Shown here: piece after piece, positions 7,484 to 15,621 of the stretch
How the letters are laid out: each line of letters starts with the position of its first letter
How positions within the stretch are numbered: position 1 is the first letter of the stretch
From: Saccharopolyspora oryzae
GTDB taxonomy: Bacteria > Actinomycetota > Actinomycetes > Mycobacteriales > Pseudonocardiaceae
Direction: 5' to 3'
Assembly: GCF_027853915.1 (NCBI RefSeq)
Contig: NZ_JAQGLA010000050.1
Coordinates: 1-51,006, forward strand
DNA: 51,006 bases
Position numbers and translations under genes: made by a program
The notes under the pieces: generated by a model
What the model was told of the DNA's origin: nothing
The model's database searches: none
What the model saw: only the letters and a program-made list of their open reading frames with translations

Positions 7484-8341
7484 ATGACCCGTGGTTCCCG
7501 GCGGCTCGCCTCTGCGGTGGCGTTCGTGCTGGTAGCGGCGGCGTGCGGTACGAGCGCGCCGCCCGCTCCGGCACCACCGGCGCCACCACCCAGCCCGCCC
7601 GCGACCACGGCGTCCAGCCCGACGCCCACGCCGCAGGTCGAGCACGCGCCGGCTGGTTTCGTGCGGCTGCGCGACGTCGATCCCTCGATCATCGAGGAGG
7701 TCCGCTACGCCACGCCGCACAACTTCACCGGCGATCCGGTACCCGGCTACGACGAGCCGATGTGCGTCGTGACGCAGCCGCTCGCCGAGGCGCTCCACGC
7801 GGCGCAGCAACAGCTCGCACCTCGCGGCTACACCCTCAAGGTCTACGACTGCTACCGGCCGCGACGCGCCGACGAGCGCTTCGTCGCGTGGGCGGAGGAC
7901 GTCGGCGACCAGCGCATGAAGGCCGAGTTCTACCCGGGGCTGGACAAGTCGCGGTTGTTCGCCGACGGCTACATCGCCGCGAGGTCCGGTCACAGCCGGG
8001 GCAGCTCGGTCGACCTGACGCTCGTGCGGCTACCTGCCCGCCCCCAGCGCCCCTACGTGCCCGGTGAGCCGCTGACCTCGTGCACCGCCCCGGCCGCGCA
8101 GCGGTTCCCGGACAACAGCGTCGACATGGACACCGGTTACGACTGCTTCGACAACCTGGCGCACACCGACGCCCCAGGCGTGACCGGCGAAGCCGCGGCC
8201 AACCGGAACCTGCTGCGCGACGTGCTCACCTCGGTCGGCCTGAAGAACTACGCGAACGAGTGGTGGCACTACAACCTGCCGCACGAACCGTTCCCGGACC
8301 AGTACTTCGACTTCCCGGTGAACAGCGCGGCCTTCCGCTGA
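7484..8341 (+). CDS. D-alanyl-D-alanine dipeptidase-like lipoprotein (peptidase M15D, VanX-type)
   Basis: 285-residue exported zinc dipeptidase. A signal peptide ends in a lipobox, LVAAAC, with Cys21; a Pro/Thr-rich linker follows (about 24-52). The catalytic domain has the VanX set: Arg125 in YDCYRP, zinc ligands His170 and Asp177 in SGHSRGSSVDLTL, Glu259 as base and His262 in NEWWHY. The family cleaves D-Ala-D-Ala. A lipoprotein form outside the membrane suggests peptidoglycan-peptide recycling and not VanX-type glycopeptide resistance, since no VanHA or VanRS genes are nearby. It converges on the DUF899 gene, with 9 bp between the stops. Confidence 0.9.
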   Translation: MTRGSRRLASAVAFVLVAAACGTSAPPAPAPPAPPPSPPATTASSPTPTPQVEHAPAGFVRLRDVDPSIIEEVRYATPHNFTGDPVPGYDEPMCVVTQPLAEALHAAQQQLAPRGYTLKVYDCYRPRRADERFVAWAEDVGDQRMKAEFYPGLDKSRLFADGYIAARSGHSRGSSVDLTLVRLPARPQRPYVPGEPLTSCTAPAAQRFPDNSVDMDTGYDCFDNLAHTDAPGVTGEAAANRNLLRDVLTSVGLKNYANEWWHYNLPHEPFPDQYFDFPVNSAAFR

Positions 8342-8350
8342 ACGACCGCG

Positions 8351-9031
8351 CTAGTAGTCGAGGGAGGCGTACCAGTCGCCGCGACCTCTAGGGGTCAGGT
8401 CGAGGATGTGCCACACCGGGCTCAGCAGGTCTATGCCGCGTTCGTCGACCTCTTCGGACATGCGGGGGTGCGCCGAGTAGAAGTGGCGCACCTCGCCGCC
8501 GCCGTCGCGGGTGAACACCGACACCGTCGAGTCCTGGTTGCCCTCCTCGTCCTCGCTGCCCAGGTCGCGCTTGAAGGTGCTCTTCGCGGCGCTGAGGAGG
8601 CGCAGGTTCGTCCACCCGCGGTTGCGCGCGTGTTCGCGGAGCGCGGGCAGGTCGGCTGCGGCGACGATCGCGAGATCGGCGTTCTGCTCGACGTGGTGGG
8701 CGATTCCGTTGAACCCGTCGATCCACATGGTGCACATCGGGCACGGTTCGGTCTGCGCCTTCCCGTACATGAGGTGGTAGACGACGAGATCGCGATCGGG
8801 TCCGGTGAACAGCTCGCCCAGCCGCACCTCGCGCACCGGCTCATCACCGGCGTGCAGGTCGGCGGGGCCCTCCTCGAACACGTAGTCGTCGACGACGGGG
8901 CCCAGCGGTAGCCGGCGGCGCAGGTCGGCGACCCGCTCGCGATGCCGCATCAGCTCCATCTCGGCCTGGCGCAGCTCCTCGCGGGCGTGCACGTACTCGG
9001 CCGTCTCCCCGGTGAGATTGGTCTGGCGCAT
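8351..9031 (-). CDS. DUF899 thioredoxin-like protein
   Basis: 226-residue protein of the DUF899 family. A helical N-terminus (EYVHAREELRQAEMELMRHRERVADLRRRLP) is followed by a thioredoxin-like domain with LFTGPDRDLVVYHLMYG and the CPMCTMWIDGFNG motif. The C-terminus has FTRDGGGEVRHFYSAHP. The ATG at 9031 is used because GGGGGGAG lies just upstream; the open frame extends further but runs through the neighbouring promoter. It may be a redox or detoxification protein. It diverges from an alpha/beta hydrolase gene with an operator pair in the gap. Confidence 0.88.
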   Translation of the reverse strand: MRQTNLTGETAEYVHAREELRQAEMELMRHRERVADLRRRLPLGPVVDDYVFEEGPADLHAGDEPVREVRLGELFTGPDRDLVVYHLMYGKAQTEPCPMCTMWIDGFNGIAHHVEQNADLAIVAAADLPALREHARNRGWTNLRLLSAAKSTFKRDLGSEDEEGNQDSTVSVFTRDGGGEVRHFYSAHPRMSEEVDERGIDLLSPVWHILDLTPRGRGDWYASLDY

Positions 9032-9109
9032 CGCTCTCCCCCCAAACGTGGCCCTGCCCCATCGTCTGCTCGCGCCCCGGGGCCCGCCAGGCTGAACCGG
9101 ACTCAAAAG

Positions 9110-9165
9110 TGATTGCAAATCACAATCAGTCGATCTAGCATGGGTGTGATTGCAATTTGCAATCA
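9110..9165. promoter_or_regulatory. Operator pair over the alpha/beta hydrolase promoter
   Basis: Site 2 (9147-9165) is a perfect palindrome, TGATTGCAA-T-TTGCAATCA. Site 1 (9110-9128) is TGATTGCAAATCACAATCA, an imperfect copy. They are 37 bp apart. A promoter fits between and under them: TTGCAA (9113-9118), a 17-bp spacer, and TAGCAT (9136-9141). Site 1 would cover the -35 and site 2 the transcript start, a typical repression layout. No regulator gene is adjacent. Confidence 0.75.
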
Positions 9166-9176
9166 GTGGAGGGGCC

Positions 9177-10016
9177 ATGGACGTCCTCGAACTCGACGGT
9201 GTCGAGCTGGCGGTCGATCGCCGCGGACCCGACGGCGCGCCGGCGCTGCTGCTCATCGCAGGTGGTGGCCAGTCGATGGACTGGTGGACGCCCGAGTTCT
9301 GCGACCAGCTCGGCGCCGGAGAACTGCAGGTCATCCGGTACGACCACCGCGACACCGGCCAGTCGAGCACGTCCGCGCCGGGCCAGCCCGACTACACCGG
9401 CGACGACCTGGCCACCGATCCGCTGCGCATCCTCGACACTCTCGGCATCGCAGACGCGCACCTGGTGGGCATGTCGATGGGTGGCGGTATCGCGCAGAGC
9501 ACCGCGGTGCGCGCCCCCTCGCGGGTGCGGTCCCTGACGCTCGTCGAAACCAGCCCCGCAGGCGGCGACCACGGCGAGCTGCCACCGCCGACCCCCGAAC
9601 TCGCCGCGACCTGGGCAGAACCCGAGCCGGAGATCGACTGGTCCGACGAGGCCGCGGTCATCGACTACCGCGTCGACGTCGAGCGCCCCTTCGCCGGCCC
9701 GCTCGGGCTCGACGAGGCACGCGTGCGCGCCCTGGCGACGCGGGAAGTGCGCCGCAGCCGCAACATGGCGTCGACGATGGCGAACCACTTCATCGCCGAA
9801 CCCGGAAACCCGGTGGACCCGGCCGAAATCCGCGTGCCGACCCTCGTCCTGCACAGCATCGACGACCCGCTTTTCCCCTTCCCCCACGGAGAAGCACTGG
9901 CCCGCGCAATCCCAGGCGCCCGGCTCCTGCGCCTGGAGGGAGTGGGCCACGAAATCCCACCACCTGCGGTGTGGAACGTGGTCATCCCAGCACTGCGCAA
10001 GCACCTGACGGCCTGA
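9177..10016 (+). CDS. Alpha/beta hydrolase
   Basis: 279-residue alpha/beta-hydrolase fold. The oxyanion region IAGGGQSMDWW is followed by RYDHRDTGQSS, the nucleophile elbow GMSMGGG (Ser), the acid DDPLFP and the catalytic His in GVGHEIPP. Sequence resembles the aclacinomycin methylesterase/RdmC branch. The ATG at 9177 has a GGAGGGG ribosome site, while an upstream in-frame start (9150) would lie inside the operator. Tight regulation by the operator pair suggests an inducible detoxification or catabolic role; the substrate is unknown. Confidence 0.9.
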   Translation: MDVLELDGVELAVDRRGPDGAPALLLIAGGGQSMDWWTPEFCDQLGAGELQVIRYDHRDTGQSSTSAPGQPDYTGDDLATDPLRILDTLGIADAHLVGMSMGGGIAQSTAVRAPSRVRSLTLVETSPAGGDHGELPPPTPELAATWAEPEPEIDWSDEAAVIDYRVDVERPFAGPLGLDEARVRALATREVRRSRNMASTMANHFIAEPGNPVDPAEIRVPTLVLHSIDDPLFPFPHGEALARAIPGARLLRLEGVGHEIPPPAVWNVVIPALRKHLTA

Positions 10017-10103
10017 CGAAGCGCCCACCCGTATCCCGGTGCGGCATAACGGGTTCGGACTTCCTCCCAGCGCGTGGGTTGACGAGCGGGCACACTCCGA
10101 GTG

Positions 10104-10727
10104 ATGAGCTTCCGCGATCAAGTCCCGACCCACGAGCAGATCGATGCACTCGACGAAGAGTTGCAGGTCAGTGCTGGAACCACCTATGGCGTTGAGGTTT
10201 CGGCTGTGCTCGATTGGCTGCGCGAGGAGCGGCCGAACGGCGGAGCGCACCTGGCGCGCTTCCGGTTCGGTCCGCACCCGGTGTTCGACTGGTTCGCCAC
10301 CCGCAACCGATTGCCCGAGTTGAACTGCATGCTCGACCACCCGGCTGTTCGCAGCGCTCTGCCGGAGGCGTTCCAACGGCCGTTCCCGCTCCCTGAAGCC
10401 GTGGAGCGCCGCCTGAAGGGCTGGAACCCCGGGGTGGCGATTCAGCTCAGCAGGGAGTGGGCTTGGAGCTTGTACGCAGGCGGTATGTACACATCCGTCG
10501 ATCTGACCTTGTCCGCAGGTGAGCGGGACCAGCGAGCCCACCGGGCCATCAACGCGGCGGAAGCGTTGTACGCGGCCTTGTTCGGCGATCGGTACGCCAC
10601 CGTCAACGTTTACAAGACGCCAGACCCGTGGTCCGCGTGGTTCCCCGGCCTGTTCAACATCACATGGGTGGCCTACGACCTGGACCAACGAGCATTGCTG
10701 CTGCTGTGCTTGACCGACATGGACTGA
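10104..10727 (+). CDS. Hypothetical protein
   Basis: 207-residue soluble protein with no family that I recognise. It has no signal peptide or membrane span. Conserved-looking stretches include VLDWLREERPNGGAHLARFRFG, HPVFDWFATRNRLPE, REWAWSLYAGGMYTSVDLTLS and FPGLFNITWVAYDLDQRALLLLCL, so it appears to be a genuine folded protein rich in Trp and Phe. The ATG at 10104 follows a CACACT box by 7 nt; a GTG at 10101 is an alternative. It converges on the isochorismatase-like gene. Confidence 0.7.
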   Translation: MSFRDQVPTHEQIDALDEELQVSAGTTYGVEVSAVLDWLREERPNGGAHLARFRFGPHPVFDWFATRNRLPELNCMLDHPAVRSALPEAFQRPFPLPEAVERRLKGWNPGVAIQLSREWAWSLYAGGMYTSVDLTLSAGERDQRAHRAINAAEALYAALFGDRYATVNVYKTPDPWSAWFPGLFNITWVAYDLDQRALLLLCLTDMD

Positions 10728-10739
10728 CGGCGCTGGAAG

Positions 10740-11351
10740 TCAGGCCGGGGTTTCTCCGCCGGAGAGCCAGTGGAGGGCTTCGGTTGCGGTGGGGCAGCCT
10801 GCCGTGGTCAGGGCGAGGTTGGCCAGGGAGGCTTCGTGGGTTTGTTCGTCGGCTGCCGCTGCGCAGTCGCGGACCACCTGGACGTGGAAGCCGAGATCTG
10901 TTGCGTGGCGGGCTGTTTGCTCCACCGTCAGGTTCGTGGCGACTCCCGTGATGAGGAGGGAGTCGATGCCGCGGTCCCGGAGTCGCGCGGGCAGGTCGTT
11001 TCCGGCCAGACCGGAGAGCTTCTGGTTGTCCACCACCAGGTTCGGCTGGTCCGCCATCTGCTCGATCAGGGCTGCGCCCGGGGCGGCCGGGCGGAACGAC
11101 TCCTGGGATTCGCCCACTGCCTGCATGAATCCGGTGTTGCGGACCAGTTCTCCCTCGTCCTCCGGGATGGTGAAGCGGGTGAACACCAGGGTCGCTCCCG
11201 CTTCGGCCGCGGCGGCGTGGAACCTCGTCGCCCGTGCGACGACACCGCTGCGGGCGACCGGCTCGGCCAGCATGGGGCCGAAGAAGCCCTCGGGCTCGAT
11301 CACGTTGACCTGCCAGTGGAGTGCCAGCACGGCACAACTGCGCGCGTCCAT
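10740..11351 (-). CDS. Isochorismatase-fold cysteine-hydrolase-like protein with substituted triad
   Basis: 203-residue Rossmann-like protein of the isochorismatase/nicotinamidase family, recognisable from the first strand (AVLALHWQ), NLVVDNQKLSGLAGNDL and the LLITGVATNLTVEQTARHA block. By eye, all three catalytic positions are changed: Asp to His12, Lys to Asn109 and the nucleophile Cys to Thr142. It may be a non-catalytic or differently acting member. The ATG at 11351 follows a CAGAAT box by 7 nt and diverges from the VOC gene across 71 bp. Confidence 0.85.
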   Translation of the reverse strand: MDARSCAVLALHWQVNVIEPEGFFGPMLAEPVARSGVVARATRFHAAAAEAGATLVFTRFTIPEDEGELVRNTGFMQAVGESQESFRPAAPGAALIEQMADQPNLVVDNQKLSGLAGNDLPARLRDRGIDSLLITGVATNLTVEQTARHATDLGFHVQVVRDCAAAADEQTHEASLANLALTTAGCPTATEALHWLSGGETPA

Positions 11352-11422
11352 CCGCCCGATTCTGCCCCAGCCCGATCCCGCTCGGCACGCGATTGTCAGG
11401 ACTGCCGGGCACACTCCTCGGC

Positions 11423-11782
11423 ATGTCCGCTCAGACCCACCACGCACTCGACTACATCGAGATCGGCGTCGACGACTTCGCCGCCGCAAAGGCCTTCTAC
11501 GGCAGCGCTTTCGGCTGGACGTTCACCGACTACGGGCCCGGTCCGGCCTACGTCGGCATCAACGGCTCCGGCGGTGAAGTCGGCGGCTTCCGGCTGACCG
11601 ATGAGGTTTCCGCTGGTGGGCCGCTGGTCCTGTTGTACTCGGACGACCTCGACGCGAGCGCTCAGGCGGTTCGCGACGCGGGCGGGTCCGTCGTGCGGGG
11701 ACCCTACGAGTTCCCCGGCGGGCGGCGCTTCCACTTCCACGACCCGGCCGGGAACGAGCTCGGCGTCTGGTCCGCCGGGTGA
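11423..11782 (+). CDS. VOC-family (glyoxalase-like) protein
   Basis: 119-residue protein of the vicinal oxygen chelate fold with two beta-alpha-beta-beta-beta repeats: HALDYIEIGVDDFAAAKAFYGSAFGW at the start, then LVLLYSDDLDASAQAVRDAGG, and FHFHDPAGNELGVWS at the end. The end motif carries the usual metal-ligand Glu position. The ATG at 11423 follows a CACACT box by 7 nt. It may be a glyoxalase, dioxygenase or antibiotic-binding protein; the partner is unknown. It shares a short divergent promoter with the isochorismatase-like gene. Confidence 0.88.
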   Translation: MSAQTHHALDYIEIGVDDFAAAKAFYGSAFGWTFTDYGPGPAYVGINGSGGEVGGFRLTDEVSAGGPLVLLYSDDLDASAQAVRDAGGSVVRGPYEFPGGRRFHFHDPAGNELGVWSAG

Positions 11783-11904
11783 GCGGCGCCCGGAGAACAA
11801 TGTTCTCCTGGTTGCTTGAAATGGTTTTGGGATTTGTTCTTGGTGCGGTTCGGAATTCGCTGGCATCATTCGTCGAGTTCGTTTTCTCGACCTGATGAGG
11901 AAAA

Positions 11905-12444
11905 GTGAAGAAGTTCATCGCGCCGGTGGTCGGATTGATCCTGCTGGGCCTGGCCGGATGTGGCGCTTCCAGCGAGCCGACCGCTCCGGAACCGAACGCC
12001 CAGACCTCACCTGAGCAGGGAGAACCCCAGGCCGGAACGATCGAGGTCGGCGGCAAGGACGTCGCTTTCGGCGAAACCGCGGGCATCAGCAACGAGAACG
12101 GCGGGACGTACGCCATCACCGCCGGTCCGCTGCAGGACCTCGCCGAATTCTCGATTCCGCCGGAGGGGAAGTACGTTTCCGTCGACGTCGACGCGAAATT
12201 GATCAGCGGGACCGGCGGTGCCGTCGCTTCCGTCGATTTCATGCTGGTCGACGGGGCGGGCACCGAGTACCCGAGCGCTGCGCCGAACGGGGAGAGCCTG
12301 GACGGCGTGCTCTTCGCGACGCTCCTGACGCAGGGCGATGCTGACAGCGGGAAGGTGTTCTTCGACGTCCCCGCCGATGCCGCCGGCCTGAAGCTGGTCT
12401 ACCAGCCGCTCACCGCCACCGAGCCGAGCGGCAGCTGGACCTGA
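11905..12444 (+). CDS. Secreted lipoprotein, DUF4352-like
   Basis: 179-residue lipoprotein. The signal peptide ends LLGLAGC, with the lipidated Cys near residue 19, followed by a Pro/Glu-rich linker and a beta-sandwich domain. The sequence EFSIPPEGKYVSVDVDAKLISGTGGAVASVDFMLVDGAGTEY with a terminal VFFDVPADAAGLKLVYQP resembles DUF4352 (telomeric-repeat-like immunoglobulin-type) domains. The GTG start has GAGGAAAA upstream. Function unknown. A strong hairpin terminator follows. Confidence 0.82.
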   Translation: MKKFIAPVVGLILLGLAGCGASSEPTAPEPNAQTSPEQGEPQAGTIEVGGKDVAFGETAGISNENGGTYAITAGPLQDLAEFSIPPEGKYVSVDVDAKLISGTGGAVASVDFMLVDGAGTEYPSAAPNGESLDGVLFATLLTQGDADSGKVFFDVPADAAGLKLVYQPLTATEPSGSWT

Positions 12445-12450
12445 TCCCCG

Positions 12451-12484
12451 TTCTGCCTGGAACTGCGTGCAGTTCCAGGCAGAA
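12451..12484. terminator. Perfect 15-bp hairpin between convergent genes
   Basis: TTCTGCCTGGAACTG pairs with CAGTTCCAGGCAGAA across a CGTG loop, directly after the DUF4352-like lipoprotein stop. Confidence 0.8.
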
Positions 12485-12487
12485 CCG

Positions 12488-12589
12488 TCAGCCGACGTGG
12501 GCGGCGATGGCGTGCAGGACCTTGCGGATCTCGGTGTTCTCCTCGATCGTGCCCGAACCTGCCTGCGGCAGACGGGTTTCCCGGATCAC
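12488..12589 (-). CDS. Possible 33-residue protein coupled to the EEP gene
   Basis: A GTG overlaps the stop of the EEP-family gene (GTGA) and opens a 33-codon frame ending in TIEENTEIRKVLHAIAAHVG. That part has normal amphipathic protein composition and looks unlike random GC-rich sequence. It could be a tiny translationally coupled protein or the decayed C-terminus of a lost gene. No homologue is recognised. Confidence 0.3.
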   Translation of the reverse strand: MIRETRLPQAGSGTIEENTEIRKVLHAIAAHVG

Positions 12590-13746
12590 GGGACGACGTC
12601 GAGCCAGACGAGGTGGTGGTCCGAGGCGTCGTTGAGTCGGGACAGCTCGTCGTCCGAGGTCGGCCAGAACACCTCGGCGCGCAGCGGGACCAGCGGCGCG
12701 GACGGCAGGACGTAGTCGATCCGGAGGTTGCCCGGCGACTCGTCGTTGAAGTCGCCAGTGTCGAGGAACGGGTCACCGCGGTGGTTCTCGTTCGCGCCGC
12801 CCTGGGTTCCGCTCGCCTCGACCGCTCCGGCGCTGCCCGGCCGCGGGTCGATCACGCGCGGGGCCTGGAGCAGCTGGCGGATTCCGTTGCTGTCGCCGTC
12901 GAGCGGGTCGGAGTTCTGGTCGCCGGCGACGACGAACTGGGAACCGGGCGCCAGACCGCCGCGGATGCCCTGGTCGTCGTAGATGTAGTCGCCGCGCTTC
13001 GGCGTCACGTAGTCCGCCCAGAACCGGATCTCGTCCTGGTTGCGCAGGACGTTGCGCTTCTCCGGGCCGTCGAAGGCGGGCGGCGTCGGGTGCGAGGTGA
13101 GGAAGTGCACCGTGCGGCCGTCGACGTCGATCGGCAGGTCCCAGTGCGACTTCGAGGACAGGCGGACCTGTTCGAGCTCCTCCGGCGAGAACCAGTCCGC
13201 GGGTTCCGGGGTCGCCGGGTCGTCCGGCAGGCGCGCGCCCGGCATGTCCGCCCAGCGGAACTGCTGGAACGTGCGGGCCGGGCCGATCGGGTACTTCGAC
13301 AGCACGACCATGCCGTACTGGCCGGGGAACGCGCCGAAGCCGTGGGCGTCGCCCGGGCCGCCGACGGCGCCGTCGTTGTCGAGGTCCATCCCGGACGGCA
13401 CGCCGGTGTTGACCGGGGCGGTGTAGGCGTAGGGGTAGTCGATCGGGTCGGCGCCGTGCTGCCCGCGGGCGAGGTAGTTGGTGCGGAAGGCGCCGACCGC
13501 CGCGCCGCCCTCGACGTAGTCGAACTCGTTGAGCAGCAGCACGTCCGGGCGGGTCCGCTGCACCACCTCGGCCACCTCCTGCGCCTGCGGATCGTCCGGT
13601 GTGGACAGATCCGCCAGCAGCTCGCCCTCGGCGGAGCGGTTGAGCGAGGCGTTGAACGTCGCGAACCGCACCGGTTCGGCCGCGTTCGCGGTCGGGGTCA
13701 CCAGTCCGACGGCAACCGCCGCCGCCACCAACGCGGCACGCTTCAC
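12586..13746 (-). CDS. Secreted endonuclease/exonuclease/phosphatase (EEP) family protein
   Basis: 386-residue exported protein of the DNase I-like EEP superfamily. A signal peptide (KRAALVAAAVAVGLVTPTANA) leads into the domain with FATFNASLN, the metal Glu in LLLNEFD, GDQNSDP (catalytic Asp/Asn) and a terminal NDASDHHLVWLDV (catalytic Asp-His). Both the C-terminal GxxNxxP-like motif and the SDH motif are intact. The GTG at 13746 is chosen because GAGGAGG lies 6 nt upstream; the longer frame reads into a palindromic repeat. The substrate may be nucleic acid, a phospholipid or a phosphate ester. Confidence 0.88.
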   Translation of the reverse strand: MKRAALVAAAVAVGLVTPTANAAEPVRFATFNASLNRSAEGELLADLSTPDDPQAQEVAEVVQRTRPDVLLLNEFDYVEGGAAVGAFRTNYLARGQHGADPIDYPYAYTAPVNTGVPSGMDLDNDGAVGGPGDAHGFGAFPGQYGMVVLSKYPIGPARTFQQFRWADMPGARLPDDPATPEPADWFSPEELEQVRLSSKSHWDLPIDVDGRTVHFLTSHPTPPAFDGPEKRNVLRNQDEIRFWADYVTPKRGDYIYDDQGIRGGLAPGSQFVVAGDQNSDPLDGDSNGIRQLLQAPRVIDPRPGSAGAVEASGTQGGANENHRGDPFLDTGDFNDESPGNLRIDYVLPSAPLVPLRAEVFWPTSDDELSRLNDASDHHLVWLDVVP

Positions 13747-13776
13747 GACATTCCTCCTCGTGCGATCAGCGGAACC

Positions 13777-13832
13777 GACCGCAGTTTCCATTGAAACTGC
13801 GGTCACCGGACTGCAGTTTCAATTGAAACTGC
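13777..13832. repeat. Palindromic repeat pair, locus A (GTTTCAATTGAAAC family)
   Basis: Copy 1 (13777-13804) has 12-bp arms GACCGCAGTTTC/GAAACTGCGGTC around CATT. Copy 2 (13813-13832) is the perfect palindrome GCAGTTTCAATTGAAACTGC. Copies are 32 bp apart, about three helical turns. The locus lies between the M28 peptidase stop and the EEP start. Confidence 0.9.
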
Positions 13833-13933
13833 GGTCGGAGCACCAACGCCGGGCGCAACTCCGGTTGAACTTTCCGGTCCACCAACCGAGAACGTGCGGG
13901 GCCCCCGGAAGGCACCCCGCACGTTTCAGGTGG

Positions 13934-15445
13934 TCAGGCCAGGTTGTGGCCGTGGCCGACCTTCGGGCCGGCGCTCTGGACCGTCAGAGCGCTCTGCTGG
14001 GCGCGCAGCTTCGCGCGCTCCTCGCGGCTCTGCACACCGTTGACGCCCTCGGTGCTCTGCGAGTACGCCTGCACGACGTTGGCCATGCCCTTGGTCATCC
14101 GCTCCAGGGCAACGCGGTCGATGTTGGACAGGTTGTCGCCCGCGCCGTGGTAGTTCGGGTCGAACGCGACGCCCGCGGTGCCGCCCCACTTGGCGGCCTG
14201 CTCCTCGGTCTTGAGGTCCTCCACGCCGGTGTGCATGCCACCGGACGGGATGCCCACCGCGATGAACTCGCCGTAGTCGGAACGTCCGTTGAACTCGCTC
14301 GGCTCGGACTCGACGCCCTGCGCCGCCATCGCCGCGATGAAGTCGTTCTTGATCTGGCCCGAACCCACCGGACCCGAGGGACCACCGGTGGAGCCGTCAC
14401 CGTCGTAGACGAAGTAACCGGCGTTCGGCGAGCCGATCATGTCGAAGTTCATGTACAGCGCGATGTCGAGCTGCTCTTCCTGGCTCAAGCTCTGCACGTA
14501 CTTCGTCGAGCCGACCAGGCCGGACTCCTCCGCGCCCCACCAGGCGAACCGCACCGCGTTCTGGTTGCCCTTCGGGCTGCCGCCCAGCTTCAGCGCGGTC
14601 TCCAGCAGACCGGCGCTGCCGGAACCGTTGTCGTTGATGCCGGGGCCTTCCGGCACGCCGTCCAGGTGCGCCCCGGCCATCACCACGTTGTCGGCGCGCC
14701 CGGTCTTGGTCTGCGCCACCACGTTCCGGGTGGTCACGGACTCGAAGCGGGCCTGCACGTCGAGCTTCACCTCGGCACCGGCCTGACCGGCCAGCGCCTG
14801 GCCGACCTGCTGGGTGACGCCGGCGGTGGGGATGCGCCCCGCGTCCGCGTCGCCGAGGGTGCCGTTGAGCGGGCCTTCGACGTTGTTGTAGATGATCGCG
14901 CCCACCGCACCGGCCTCGGAGGCGATCCGCTGCTTGTCCGCGAAGGAGCAGGCGCCGCGCGAGATCAGCACGACCGTGCCCGCGACGTTGGCGCCGTCGT
15001 AGTCGGTGGCCTCGCAACCGGGGGTTTCGTCGACCGGCGCGACCGCCAGCGGCGCGGTCAAACCGCCCTGCGGGGTCGCCGGGGAGTACTCCAGCGCGTC
15101 ACCCTCGACCGGCTGACCCGCGACCGCCAGGCTGAACGAGTCCTTGAAGTACGCCTCGTAGGTGAATTCCGGGGTCGTCACGTCGAATCCGGCGCGCTTC
15201 AGCTTGTCGACGACGTAGTCGACGCTGGCCTCGTAGCCGGGCTGACCGGACGCGCGGTTCCCGCCGTTCTGGTCGGCGATCCGCTGCAGCGCGATCAGGT
15301 GCCTGTTCACAGCGTTGCCATCGATCGACGAGCCGAGGTCCGGTGGGGCCGCGCTGACCGGGGTGACAGCGAGCATCGTCGCCGCGCAGCTCGCGGCCAG
15401 AACGGTCATCGCACGCTTTGATGTGATGGTTCGCAAACTCATCAT
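13934..15445 (-). CDS. Secreted M28 zinc aminopeptidase with PA domain
   Basis: About 503 residues, exported by the Sec pathway (signal MSLRTITSKRAMTVLAASCA to VSAA). A protease-associated insertion (about 120-230) contains GTVVLISRGACSFADK. The peptidase domain carries the full two-zinc set: His in VMAGAHLDG, Asp in GINDNGSG, the catalytic Glu pair in WGAEESGL, Asp in NFDMIGSPN and His in NYHGAGDN, as in Streptomyces griseus aminopeptidase. Start is at the ATG 15445 or the adjacent 15442, with GGGGAGC just before. It probably feeds on peptides outside the cell. The gene stands alone, with locus A repeats downstream. Confidence 0.93.
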   Translation of the reverse strand: MMSLRTITSKRAMTVLAASCAATMLAVTPVSAAPPDLGSSIDGNAVNRHLIALQRIADQNGGNRASGQPGYEASVDYVVDKLKRAGFDVTTPEFTYEAYFKDSFSLAVAGQPVEGDALEYSPATPQGGLTAPLAVAPVDETPGCEATDYDGANVAGTVVLISRGACSFADKQRIASEAGAVGAIIYNNVEGPLNGTLGDADAGRIPTAGVTQQVGQALAGQAGAEVKLDVQARFESVTTRNVVAQTKTGRADNVVMAGAHLDGVPEGPGINDNGSGSAGLLETALKLGGSPKGNQNAVRFAWWGAEESGLVGSTKYVQSLSQEEQLDIALYMNFDMIGSPNAGYFVYDGDGSTGGPSGPVGSGQIKNDFIAAMAAQGVESEPSEFNGRSDYGEFIAVGIPSGGMHTGVEDLKTEEQAAKWGGTAGVAFDPNYHGAGDNLSNIDRVALERMTKGMANVVQAYSQSTEGVNGVQSREERAKLRAQQSALTVQSAGPKVGHGHNLA

Positions 15446-15608
15446 GCTCCCCGTTTCGGGTGGTTTTCGTGGCGATAGCCTTGAGAAGATCACGCAACGA
15501 AGTCAAGGACTTACCGAGAAGCGTTAAGAACCAGGGATTATTTCCCGTTTTTCCCGCATTGTGCGACTCGTCCGATCGACCTGCACCGCCGGTTCACCCG
15601 ACCCGGAC

Positions 15609-15614
15609 TACCGT
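15609..15614 (+). promoter_or_regulatory. -10 box of a leaderless promoter for the quinone oxidoreductase
   Basis: TACCGT ends 7 nt before the ATG at 15622. Confidence 0.45.
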
Positions 15615-15621
15615 CGCGGAC

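Noticed and set aside
7484..8341. Glycopeptide (vancomycin) resistance gene
   Set aside because: The VanX fold is present, but the protein is a lipoprotein and no vanH, vanA or vanRS partners are nearby.
9135..10688. 517-codon minus-strand frame
   Set aside because: Lies opposite the alpha/beta hydrolase and the hypothetical gene; Arg/Gln/His-rich with no motif.
12613..13794. 393-codon plus-strand frame
   Set aside because: It is antisense to the EEP gene, with the Arg/Val/Gly-rich composition of a GC-rich shadow; EEP has intact motifs and a ribosome site.
13529..15421. 630-codon plus-strand frame
   Set aside because: Shadow of the M28 peptidase; no domain and biased composition.
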